NCBI RefSeq assembly: GCF_014643635.1
Contig: NZ_BMJV01000012.1
Coordinates: 62,001-126,000, forward strand
Reading direction: 5' to 3'
Length of the DNA stretch: 64,000 nt
Origin: Salipiger pallidus
Lineage (GTDB): Bacteria; Pseudomonadota; Alphaproteobacteria; Rhodobacterales; Rhodobacteraceae
The position numbers and the translations under genes were made by a program. Position 1 is the stretch's first letter. The number at the start of each line of letters is the position of its first letter. Positions 32,631-41,355 of the stretch are shown here, piece after piece. The notes beneath the pieces are model-generated. The model was not told the origin of the DNA and searched no databases. It was given only the letters and a program-made list of their open reading frames with translations.

Positions 32631-34838
32631 CTAGTTCAAATCTGACTTTACGTTCTGGTACAACGTCACTAACTCGGCCATGCCCATGTCTAAGATTGGC
32701 TCATACATAAAGGAATTGAGATGTATGTTTGCTGGCGTGATTAGATTGACCCGGCGTAGAAGGCCTATTTTTTCAGCTTCGTTATTAAACAAGTCTTTGA
32801 ATTTCTGAAATATTTTCCCTGTTTGTTTATTCGAAACATCATATTCAGCCTCCGCAGAACGGATCTTTGCGACCATGTATCGCTCGGCTCGCATTCTGAT
32901 CGCGATTGACAGAGCGATCTTGTGCTCAAGATTGATGCCATCGGCAACTTTTTCACACTCATCGGCGGTCGCGAAAAGATGCTCAATAACTGGCTGCGTC
33001 AGATCAACATCGGGGAATGTACACCCGGCCAAATGGCGTTCGAACACGTCCTTGTAATCCTCGATGGTGAGGGCTTCCGTTTCATCTTTGAAGTGGAGCA
33101 TCCTGGTAAGCCGCAGGTAGTCAGCATTAGGATTCCCATCGGCATCTTTGGGGCCAAGCGTGTATTCGATTAAATTACGTAAGAACGGTATATAGGCAAT
33201 TAGAACTGACGGTTCGGCCAACCTGCCTTGCCACTTACGAAACGGACTCTGGATGTCCGTCCGCTCGAATGGCTCAAGCTTGATCCCGTCATCAGATCGA
33301 AACGCCAGCCGACACTGATGTGCTGGACAGATATCTCTGCTTGAAACTGTTCGAAGGAAATCGAAGTTGTGAGTCAGAACGATGGCAAGGAAATTAGTGT
33401 CTTCGGTCTTGGTCACATCCTCTAAGAAATCAATGATCGCGAACTTGTTTTTGTAGTCAAACGAGTCAGAAATGTCGTCAAAGACAAAGAGGGTCTTGGT
33501 GCGGTTCTTCCATCGCACGAACACCTCATACATGATATCAAGGATGTAGAGTGCGCGACTTTCACCTGTGCTTAGCGCTCGGAGCAGCTCTTGCTTTTCG
33601 GATGAAGCGTAACGCCTCTCTTCACCTGAATCTTTGATGATGAAAGCAATCGAAGGAGCACTTCCTTTGAGGATCGCATCGGCCTTATTTTCAACGGAAA
33701 GTTCAAACGGCAGGTAGAGAAAGCGACGATTGAAGTCTGCCACTACAGCGTCCCAATCACCTCTGCTGCTGTCCGCGTCTGCGATGATTTCAGCGAGAGC
33801 ACTTTGACCAGCTCGATACTCGGATACGAGCGCTTTGTATTCATCAAGTGCAGCCCGAAGATATTGCATCCAAAGGTCACGTTTCAGGCCCTCCCGGTCG
33901 TTGAGCATGGGCAGAAGGTGTTTGTTATCTGTGATATAATCTCGGAAAGCCTGCAGCTCCTTGTTTTTGAGCTTTGAATTGAATGTGTCAAATTTCTTCG
34001 CCACCGCCTTATCGTTCAAGACGCGAAGCTTCTCCTCTTCGATTCGCTCGCGAAGAGATTGGTCCGATGAAACCTCTTCCTTCTGATCCGTTTTTTCATC
34101 CGCCAAGCTGATGCTGTGTCCAGCGTTAAAAAAGTTGTTCGCTTCGAGCTGCTGCTGAACCTGGGCGACATTGTGATACTGAAAATCCCTTCGAAGGATT
34201 GGCGATTGTTCGGTTATCTCGTCATACTTTTGCGCAAAGTCTTCGACCGCAGCCGCCACATCTTCACTGGCAAGGAATTGCTGAACTTTTGGGTCATACA
34301 GGATTCTGTAGTCGGCTTTGCCGAGGTCCGATTGATGAAGTTCGTTGAGCTCGTCCTCAATCGCAGAAAGTGCCTCATAGTAGCTGCGGCCAAATACATC
34401 CTCTATAATCGGGTCTAAGTTTTCCCGTGATCTTTCTCCAAACCCCGCAGCGTTCCTGAGAGCTTTGTCCAAAGCCTTCTTTGCTTCGCCAATCGACTGA
34501 TGGATTCCCTCGTACTTCGCTCTGAGTTCGGCGTTCGCAAGAAGAGTGGACACCTGACTTGAAGAGAATTTGTCATCGTAGGATTTAACGACGAAAATTT
34601 CCTCTTTCTTAATGGCTTCGCCATTCAGGGTGATCTCACAAGTAGGTTCGCGATTCGGGAAGTGCAGGTCCTTCGGCGAATTGCCTTCCGAAAGGTCCAT
34701 CATTGTCTTCGCAAGCGATGTTTTCATAACACCGTTTGGAGCGTAGATCGCGTAGCCTTTGTGCTTAAACTCCAGCTCTGCCTCGAGTTTTCCAATTCCA
34801 TAGCAATATCTTAAATTTATGTTCAGCTTGTCAGCCAC
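32631..34838 (-). CDS. ABC-type (SMC/PrrC-like) ATPase, candidate defence effector/sensor
   Basis: A 735-residue ATPase: Walker A YAPNGVMKTSLAKTM near the N-terminus, a long coiled insert (residues ~110-400), the ABC signature LSTGESRALYILD, Walker B LFVFDDISDSFD (Asp-Asp in place of the usual Asp-Glu) and the switch His in IVLTHNFDFLRTV. This resembles the AAA_13/PrrC/RloC group of overcoming-lysogenisation-type ATPases but no known nuclease domain is obvious in the C-terminal 230 residues. GTG 34838 has GGAG six bases upstream; a longer ATG at 34868 lacks one. It pairs with the CoiA-like gene. Confidence 0.8.
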   Translation of the reverse strand: MADKLNINLRYCYGIGKLEAELEFKHKGYAIYAPNGVMKTSLAKTMMDLSEGNSPKDLHFPNREPTCEITLNGEAIKKEEIFVVKSYDDKFSSSQVSTLLANAELRAKYEGIHQSIGEAKKALDKALRNAAGFGERSRENLDPIIEDVFGRSYYEALSAIEDELNELHQSDLGKADYRILYDPKVQQFLASEDVAAAVEDFAQKYDEITEQSPILRRDFQYHNVAQVQQQLEANNFFNAGHSISLADEKTDQKEEVSSDQSLRERIEEEKLRVLNDKAVAKKFDTFNSKLKNKELQAFRDYITDNKHLLPMLNDREGLKRDLWMQYLRAALDEYKALVSEYRAGQSALAEIIADADSSRGDWDAVVADFNRRFLYLPFELSVENKADAILKGSAPSIAFIIKDSGEERRYASSEKQELLRALSTGESRALYILDIMYEVFVRWKNRTKTLFVFDDISDSFDYKNKFAIIDFLEDVTKTEDTNFLAIVLTHNFDFLRTVSSRDICPAHQCRLAFRSDDGIKLEPFERTDIQSPFRKWQGRLAEPSVLIAYIPFLRNLIEYTLGPKDADGNPNADYLRLTRMLHFKDETEALTIEDYKDVFERHLAGCTFPDVDLTQPVIEHLFATADECEKVADGINLEHKIALSIAIRMRAERYMVAKIRSAEAEYDVSNKQTGKIFQKFKDLFNNEAEKIGLLRRVNLITPANIHLNSFMYEPILDMGMAELVTLYQNVKSDLN

Positions 34839-34933
34839 GACATTCTCCAAATGATCTCTGCGCCCCAAAAGGCCATTGCATTTGGCCCTAGCGGCTCAGA
34901 GCATGCAAGGAAACAACCTCTGCTTCCCACCGC

Positions 34934-37105
34934 TCATGCCTGAATTATCCTTTCAACCAACGTTGGAAGAATTTGAGGAACAAGCTTCGAACTGGCTGCA
35001 TCCAACTCCAAGAGCGGCTTCGACAGGTACGGATGAAACTTCTCAGACATGAAGTTACCTGCTCCCGCGAACAGATCAACGGGTTCGCCAGATCGAATAT
35101 CTGCCAGCACTGAGCGTAGATCTGGTGTTTCGTCCCCGGTCTGCACCATCAGAAACCCGTCATGCTGTTCGACCAAGAACCCCATACTTCTGAGCGCTAG
35201 CGCCAAGGTTGACGTCTTAACCGTCCCAGCCCGGGTTGCAATGATCGATGCATGCTCGCCAAGACTGTGGATGTTCTTGGTCCGGAACCCGAGTCGCTCA
35301 TAGTGGGCGCGCGCTTCGTCAAGCATCGCTAGCGAAACCGGCTCCATGTAGGGTGGACTGATATCCCCCTCCAGCACGGTGAACATCCGGTCTATCACCT
35401 CGTCATGAATGTCCCCCGCATCTCCGCCGAAGACAGGAGGCACACCGGCCTTCGCGGGTTTGACCACGATGACCTTTTCAAGATCATGGATCTCTTGAAC
35501 CACCCAACGCCGCCCAGAAAATATCAGCAGCATCCCAGGCGCAAGAACATTGTCGATCGGCAGGGTTCCAAGATCCCGCCCCTCTGCAACCAAACGGAAT
35601 TCCTCAGGTGTCTGGAACACCGCATAGAAGCTGTAATGCTCAACCAGCTTTTCGCCTGTCGGTCCCAGAAGTAACAGCCCGCTCCCGGACTGTTCGATCA
35701 AGCCGGTTTCTGGATGTCCAATTGCACGCAACACATCTGCGAAGACTCCGGTCGTGACCTTTCGGAAGGGGCCTTCGCGGCAGAGCACGTTGTATACCAC
35801 ACTTGCGGACGCACCGCCGCGCTGCGCGATGACTGACAGTATCTGATGGACGAGCGTCGAGAGATGAAGCGCCTGCGGTTTTGGTGGTTCGCACCAGCCT
35901 TCAAGCAACAGGTCTATCATCGCGATGGACCTAATCAGGCCGAGGCGAAGACGATCCACGAAACTGCTCTCCGGCGTCAATTTGGCTTCGACAGCGTACT
36001 GCCTGAGAATGGCCGGTTGTCCTTCACGCCGGCCTGACCGGCCAAGCCGTTGTCGCAAAGCCGCAACGCTGAATGGCGCACCGATTTGAGCCACGCAGGT
36101 CACGTCACCGATGTCGATTCCAAGCTCAAGCGTTGACGTGCATACTGCGGTTGTCGGTCTCGCAGGGTCCTTCAAGCGCCGCTCAACGAAGTCACGGTGT
36201 TCTCGGGAGAGGCTCGCGTGGTGGGGATAGAATTCCTGTGGCAGGTGCTCCCGTTCGCAAAGCTCCCGCAACCGATCTGCGTAAATCTCGACCCGTTGGC
36301 GCGCCCCGGCGAAGACCAGGTTGTCACTGCCTCGAAGATGCTTGAACAGATGGGCTGCTATGGCGTCAGTTGCGGATGGACTATTGTCATCTTCATCGCC
36401 TGAGAGGTAGCCGCGAAGCTGAAGCTTCAATTCAGCTTCGCCGCCATTTGCTTCGATCAGCTGGACAGAGCTTGCTGCGTCAGGGCGAAGATAGGCCTTG
36501 GCGAGGTCCATGTCCCCCAGCGTCGCTGACAGACCTATCCGACGGACTGGACGCTTTATCGCAAGCTCGAGCCTTGTGAGCAGTGAACGAAGCTGAACAC
36601 CGCGTTCGCTGTCCAGGACTGTGTGCAGTTCGTCGATAACGACCGCCCGCGTGGCCCCAAACAGGCGAGGGATTTCCAAACCGCGACGAATTAAAAGCGC
36701 CTCAAGGGACTCTGGGGTTATCAGCAGGATCCCTTTCGGAGATTTCAACGCCCGCGTCTTGACGGATTGCGAGACATCCCCGTGCCAGGGAATAACCGGA
36801 AGCTCTGCTTCTTGGCACATGCCCTCCAGCCGCATGGCCTGGTCCGTGATCAAGGCTTTCAGCGGACCGATGTAGAGCAGGTCGAAGCCGGTGCCGTCGG
36901 ACGGCTCGTCAAGCACCTGTGAAATCAACGGCAGGAACGCCGCCTCGGTCTTTCCGCCCGCCGTGGACGCCGCAACGATCAAATCGGTATTGGTCTCGCA
37001 GATCGTCCGGATGGATCGCGCCTGGATGTCGCGAAGTTCGCGCCATCCTTGCTGGCGTATCCATTTCTGCACAGGTCTCGCCAGTTTGTCGAACGCACTG
37101 CTCAT
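34934..37105 (-). CDS. sngC: Shango SngC-like: Lhr/BrxHI-type superfamily 2 helicase
   Basis: A 723-residue DNA helicase: Walker A in VAASTAGGKTEA, DELH box (AVVIDELHTVLD), IGLSATLGD, the Lhr-type motif TSTLELGIDIGDVT and arginine-finger motif RQRLGRSGRREGQ. The C-terminal half is Lhr-like. It starts five bases after the BrxD-like ATPase stop. TerB protein, BrxD-like ATPase and Lhr-like helicase together match the Shango anti-phage system as I recall it; BREX types with brxD and brxHI share the last two but lack TerB, and no pglZ or pglX is present here. Confidence 0.87.
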   Translation of the reverse strand: MSSAFDKLARPVQKWIRQQGWRELRDIQARSIRTICETNTDLIVAASTAGGKTEAAFLPLISQVLDEPSDGTGFDLLYIGPLKALITDQAMRLEGMCQEAELPVIPWHGDVSQSVKTRALKSPKGILLITPESLEALLIRRGLEIPRLFGATRAVVIDELHTVLDSERGVQLRSLLTRLELAIKRPVRRIGLSATLGDMDLAKAYLRPDAASSVQLIEANGGEAELKLQLRGYLSGDEDDNSPSATDAIAAHLFKHLRGSDNLVFAGARQRVEIYADRLRELCEREHLPQEFYPHHASLSREHRDFVERRLKDPARPTTAVCTSTLELGIDIGDVTCVAQIGAPFSVAALRQRLGRSGRREGQPAILRQYAVEAKLTPESSFVDRLRLGLIRSIAMIDLLLEGWCEPPKPQALHLSTLVHQILSVIAQRGGASASVVYNVLCREGPFRKVTTGVFADVLRAIGHPETGLIEQSGSGLLLLGPTGEKLVEHYSFYAVFQTPEEFRLVAEGRDLGTLPIDNVLAPGMLLIFSGRRWVVQEIHDLEKVIVVKPAKAGVPPVFGGDAGDIHDEVIDRMFTVLEGDISPPYMEPVSLAMLDEARAHYERLGFRTKNIHSLGEHASIIATRAGTVKTSTLALALRSMGFLVEQHDGFLMVQTGDETPDLRSVLADIRSGEPVDLFAGAGNFMSEKFHPYLSKPLLELDAASSKLVPQILPTLVERIIQA

Positions 37106-37110
37106 CGGCG

Positions 37111-38418
37111 TCAGAGCTTGAAGCTGATCAGATCATCGTCACCGGGGTCTTGGGCACCAGTCGACTCGTCTACCTCGGTCATGTCTTCGCCGAGGTCTTC
37201 GGAGACTTCGATCTTTTCGATCAGATCGCTCCACTCGACACCGGGGTTTTGCTCGAGCACGGAAAGCAGGTTCACGAAGGCCGTCACCGTATTGCGCGGG
37301 GTGCGGAAGTAAGCTTCACCGATCCGGTCCGAGCAATGCGCCATGAATGCCTCGAGTGCGGCGTCCGGCAGAACACTGGCATCGTCCTGCATGATCCGCC
37401 GGACATTGGCCAGAAGTACGAAAAGGTCTTCAGGGGTCAGGCTGGCGAGCCGGACAACCGGTCCTGAAAGGTCGACCAATCCGTCTCGCGCGAAGGTATT
37501 TTCGGCCAAACGCGACTGAAGGGCTTCGTAGCTATAGAGCCCACGACGGGTGTTCATCAGAAACTCCGGGGTTCCACCCATGAGAAATCCGAGGTTCTCG
37601 GCGCTACCCTGCAGCACATCGTTCAGGATCCGGAGGATCTGTTCATAGTTTGCATTGCGGGCCTGCGACGAGGTGAGCTTGTAGAGGTTCACCATCTCGT
37701 CGAGGCCGACGAGCAAGCCTTTGTAACCGGCCTCGCACACAAATGCCGACATAAGCTTCAGATGGTCATAGACACTGGCGTCGTCGATGATCGTTCGCAC
37801 ACCAAGCGCTTTGCGCGCGTCGGTGCGTGTCGCGAACTCGCCGCGCAGCCATCTCAGGGCTGCGGATTTCAACTCGTCGTCGCCGGTCTCATGGCCTTCC
37901 CAATATCGACGGATGACTTCGGCGAACTCAAACCCTCCGGTAAGTTCTTCAAAGTGGCCAAGGCGTTCACGAATGACGGTCCCAGTGGGCAAATCCCGTT
38001 CTTCAGCATCTCGGTGAGCTTGGCTGACAAACCGTTCCACCACGCTGGCCAATGCCCCGCCATCGGGCTTTGTCCGCGTCGAGAGGTTTCGGGCCATCTC
38101 CGCATAAAGCCCCCGAGCTTGTCCGCCGGTCGCGTGAATGCGGCGATCCGGCGCCAGATCCGCGAACATCACGACCAGGCCTTTCTCCAAGGCCACGAGG
38201 CGAATCAGGTTCATGAAGAACGTCTTGCCCGATCCGTATTCCCCGATGATGAACCGGATCGCCGATCCGCCATCTGATATCCGGTCCATGTCCTTGACGA
38301 GCTCTTCAATCTCCCGGACGCGGCCGACCTGAATATGGCGCAAACCGAGCTTGGGCACGACCCCGGCCCGAAGCGCCTGTACGATTGCATCGCGTTCACG
38401 TGGTTTCAACTTAGACAT
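37111..38418 (-). CDS. sngB: Shango SngB-like: BrxD/DUF2791-type ATP-binding protein
   Basis: A 435-residue AAA+ ATPase of the DUF2791 (BrxD) group: Walker A FIIGEYGSGKTFFM, the segment GLRHIQVGRVREIEELVKDM near the start, and Walker B GLLVGLDEMVNLYKLT. The tail is acidic. ATG 38418 overlaps the TerB gene stop by 8 bases, indicating coupled translation; a longer ATG start at 38433 is possible. Confidence 0.87.
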   Translation of the reverse strand: MSKLKPRERDAIVQALRAGVVPKLGLRHIQVGRVREIEELVKDMDRISDGGSAIRFIIGEYGSGKTFFMNLIRLVALEKGLVVMFADLAPDRRIHATGGQARGLYAEMARNLSTRTKPDGGALASVVERFVSQAHRDAEERDLPTGTVIRERLGHFEELTGGFEFAEVIRRYWEGHETGDDELKSAALRWLRGEFATRTDARKALGVRTIIDDASVYDHLKLMSAFVCEAGYKGLLVGLDEMVNLYKLTSSQARNANYEQILRILNDVLQGSAENLGFLMGGTPEFLMNTRRGLYSYEALQSRLAENTFARDGLVDLSGPVVRLASLTPEDLFVLLANVRRIMQDDASVLPDAALEAFMAHCSDRIGEAYFRTPRNTVTAFVNLLSVLEQNPGVEWSDLIEKIEVSEDLGEDMTEVDESTGAQDPGDDDLISFKL

Positions 38419-40939
38419 CCCTGCCCTCCGCACTCATCTTTTCTTTTACCGCCTCCGCAATCTCCGGAGACACGTCATATCCATCATACTCGTCGAGAAG
38501 CGCTTCATCGTAGGTCTCAAAAGCCCATTCATTCACGACTTCCAGTGCCCCGGACGCCATCAAGCCATGCGAGGCGCAGATCGTCTCGAACTCCGTTTCA
38601 GACCAATACTCACGAGTAACTAGTTCGAGGACAAGGGCGCCGTGTTTCGAGTCAAGCCCCGCCAGCTGGCTTTGGCTGGCGGGCCCGGACGCACCACTTT
38701 CTTCCTCTTCGACGTCGAAAATCTGCCCAAGGACAGACGACACGCGCTCAGTGTCCGAACGGATTGCTGCGATCCGCGACGCGTCGAGTTTGGGTCCGCT
38801 GGCTTTTTCAAGCTCGGGTATCGCTTCGCCCGGGCGACCTGGTTGCGACGCACGAACAGTGCGGGGACCATCCGAAACTTCGCCAGCATGCAGGTCCGAG
38901 TAGGCCAGCGCAGGATCAAGGCCCAAAGCCTTGTAGACTTTCTCGATGCTTGCGACTTCGTCGGAGTGAATAATGCCATCGGCATGTGCTGCACCAACCA
39001 GCGCTGCCCGCATGGCGGCCTGGTTGTCTTGGCCCACCTCCTTCAGTTTCCGTCGCAGAAGCGCCATGTCCGGTGGCACGGCTAGGAACCATTCAAGGTT
39101 TGCACGCAGCCTGCGGCGTTCCTGATCGCTGAGGGTCGCGGCAGAAACCTGATCTTCCAACGCCCTGCGTTCAGGCTCCGCGATGCGACCATCCGCATGG
39201 ACGACGAACGACCCAAGTGCCAATTCGATCAAGGCGCTTCGATAGCTGTCGGAAACTTCCTCCAGTCTTTCGATGGGTTCACCCAGACTAAAAAGCACAA
39301 CGGGCTCCTCCGCCTTGGGCGACCGGAGAGCAAACCGAGGGTCGGGTGCCAGACCGAAACCGAGGCGCGCGAGCGCGTCGGCGGCTCCAGTCATTTGCCG
39401 TTTCCCGATCTTCTCGTTCGTTTCTCCCTCCAGACGCCCGATCACCTCCTCAAGCGGCACCAATCCCCCCCGATCGACAATATCGCTTGCCCAAGATTTC
39501 AAGTGGTCCATTTCCTCTGATGGGAAGGCATCCCACAGTTCAGAAGGCAGCAAGGCATGCGCTTCAACGCTTCCGCGACCATCAGGATTTCGGCCCAAGA
39601 AGCGACTGAGCTTGTCGAGATCGTTCATCACCTCGTCAGCCAACTCCTGGGCAATCTCGACCGGTTTGCGCAGGCCGGAAATATCCGGGACCGGCTTGCC
39701 ATCAACGGTTGGGTTGGCAGATCCCTGAAACTCGCTGGAGGCGGCGCGATAGGATGCCGTGAGTGATTTCCGGGGTTTTGTCACTTTGAGCCCATCAGGA
39801 AAACGCCGATCAAACCGCATACGGAAAAGAGCGGCGAACTCGTCACGGCACCGCGTCGCGGGAGTTCTCAGATTTGTTTCCGGATGGCAGATGAACCAAC
39901 TCAGCAACCAGTCAGCCGTCAGGTTCTCGCCTTTGTCGATCTGGGCTCCGATTGCGTATTTGAGTGAGAACGGAAGTTCCCAGCCCTGCTTCTCGAAAAT
40001 CGGCTCGATAGCGTCAAGGTCGGTTTCGGCAATCATTGCGATATCGAGGAACTCGCCCAAATACCGCCTGACGGAATGGTTATCAGGGTAGAGTGACTGC
40101 AGCCGCCGAACTTCCTGGACGATCTCCTTTGCATCTTCGTTCGACTGATCGACGAAGAAGCGACGCTCCAGCCCGTAGAAGTACAGGAACATGTAGCCGG
40201 GGTTATAGGAGGCGTCGCTTCGCCCAGTTGCCAACCACTCCAAGTAGGTTGCTCGACACTGGGGTGAGATATCCGAGTATCCGGGCCAATACGGCATGCC
40301 ATCGCCAGCCTTGTCCCTGCCCGAGCGCGCGACCGGCAGGGATGGATCGATATAGGCTCGGCATTTGTCGCGATACCCGTAAGAGTTCAGCAAGGGAGGC
40401 GTGCCAACATAGACCATCCCGCCGATGTTGCGACCGGCGACGCTAGCTGTTTCGCTAGAGGGGACCCACCCGCTTTTCTTTGTTCGGGACGACCTGCTCG
40501 ATGCAACTCGCCCAGATTGTTTTCTTTCAGCGGCTGCCGCAAGAGCTGGCGCCGCAGACTTTCCAGCGCGAACGATCTCAGCGTAGTCCTGCTTCGGTGG
40601 GGAATAGGCTTGAGTCGCAGCCGATGCTCTGGAAACATTGGCTTCGCGAGTTCGTTCGCGTTCACGCTCGACACGTTTTTCATATGCATTTGGAGGCGCT
40701 ACCAGCGCTGAATTCGTTTCTGTTGTTTCCGAACTCTTTGCGCCGCCATTTGTAGCGGCAATTTTTCTAGATCGCCGCCTTTCTTGCCACCAAACCAAAA
40801 AGATGGGCGCTCCCAATGCAAAAAGAACTTGGCTGCCGTCCGACCATGACTGCAATGCAAGTGCAATAATTAACAAAGCAGCAAAGAAATAAATCGCTAA
40901 AAAAAATGTAACGCGAAAAACCTTCCATACAAGACTCAT
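38411..40939 (-). CDS. sngA: Shango SngA-like: membrane-anchored TerB-domain protein
   Basis: An 842-residue protein: two hydrophobic N-terminal segments (VTFFLAIYFFAALLIIALAL and VLFALGAPIFLVWW), a charged linker, a TerB_N region (PYWPGYSDISPQCRATYLEW), then TerB-type segments (LALGSFVVHADGRIAEPERR and AALVGAAHADGIIHSDEVAS) with the acidic metal-site pattern, and a TerB_C-like end. ATG 40939 has GGAG nine bases upstream. TerB modules are linked to stress and phage sensing at the membrane. The membrane anchor is a notable feature. Confidence 0.82.
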   Translation of the reverse strand: MSLVWKVFRVTFFLAIYFFAALLIIALALQSWSDGSQVLFALGAPIFLVWWQERRRSRKIAATNGGAKSSETTETNSALVAPPNAYEKRVERERERTREANVSRASAATQAYSPPKQDYAEIVRAGKSAAPALAAAAERKQSGRVASSRSSRTKKSGWVPSSETASVAGRNIGGMVYVGTPPLLNSYGYRDKCRAYIDPSLPVARSGRDKAGDGMPYWPGYSDISPQCRATYLEWLATGRSDASYNPGYMFLYFYGLERRFFVDQSNEDAKEIVQEVRRLQSLYPDNHSVRRYLGEFLDIAMIAETDLDAIEPIFEKQGWELPFSLKYAIGAQIDKGENLTADWLLSWFICHPETNLRTPATRCRDEFAALFRMRFDRRFPDGLKVTKPRKSLTASYRAASSEFQGSANPTVDGKPVPDISGLRKPVEIAQELADEVMNDLDKLSRFLGRNPDGRGSVEAHALLPSELWDAFPSEEMDHLKSWASDIVDRGGLVPLEEVIGRLEGETNEKIGKRQMTGAADALARLGFGLAPDPRFALRSPKAEEPVVLFSLGEPIERLEEVSDSYRSALIELALGSFVVHADGRIAEPERRALEDQVSAATLSDQERRRLRANLEWFLAVPPDMALLRRKLKEVGQDNQAAMRAALVGAAHADGIIHSDEVASIEKVYKALGLDPALAYSDLHAGEVSDGPRTVRASQPGRPGEAIPELEKASGPKLDASRIAAIRSDTERVSSVLGQIFDVEEEESGASGPASQSQLAGLDSKHGALVLELVTREYWSETEFETICASHGLMASGALEVVNEWAFETYDEALLDEYDGYDVSPEIAEAVKEKMSAEGRDV

Positions 40940-41052
40940 CAATAAAATCTCCTAACTGGCCAGTTCGGTCTCAAGAGAACGGCGCCCGCCTCTCAACCTC
41001 TAGGCGATTTTTCTCTGCTAGAACAATCGAATCCCCAGTGGGGGTGCACATT

Positions 41053-41355
41053 TCACCAGTTTTCGAAGAGGTCAGGCGTGTTCGTGTCACGCACTCGGCT
41101 CAAACCTTCGCCAACATGCAAACATGGGTGCTTGATCCTATACAATCCCTTCGCGCCCTCAAAATGAGCGCTGCCACCATTGGGCATACGGACCGTGACC
41201 ACGTCTGCACCGCATATGGGGCACTGATGCCGGAAACTGCGCTGGCGCTTTGCATTCGAAGAAGACAGTAAGACCCAGCTTTCTCGAACGTCGGTAGTGC
41301 CACCATTTGGCAAGCGCCGCGAATGAGCTCGCCGTCGAAACCAACGAGGAACCAT
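41053..41355 (-). CDS. Small zinc-ribbon protein in the SbcCD-Shango cluster
   Basis: A 100-residue protein whose ATG overlaps the sbcC stop (TGATG). It has a zinc-ribbon half (HQCPICGADVVTVRMPNGGS) and a matching downstream Cys (IKHPCLHVGEG), and the short repeat PNGG occurs twice (RLPNGGTTDVRESW and VRMPNGGSAHFE). This pattern of CPxCG followed by KHPC is seen in small zinc-ribbon proteins near defence and toxin genes. It may bind DNA or regulate SbcC. It is separated from sngA by 113 AT-rich bases. Confidence 0.6.
   Translation of the reverse strand: MVPRWFRRRAHSRRLPNGGTTDVRESWVLLSSSNAKRQRSFRHQCPICGADVVTVRMPNGGSAHFEGAKGLYRIKHPCLHVGEGLSRVRDTNTPDLFENW

Noticed and set aside
34934-40939. BREX system
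   Set aside because: BrxD-like and BrxHI-like genes are shared with BREX, but no pglX, pglZ, brxC/pglY or methylase is present, while the TerB partner fits Shango.
41033-41052. CCCC-agt-GGGG hairpin after the zinc-ribbon gene as terminator
   Set aside because: Only a 4-base stem and no T-run; too weak to call.
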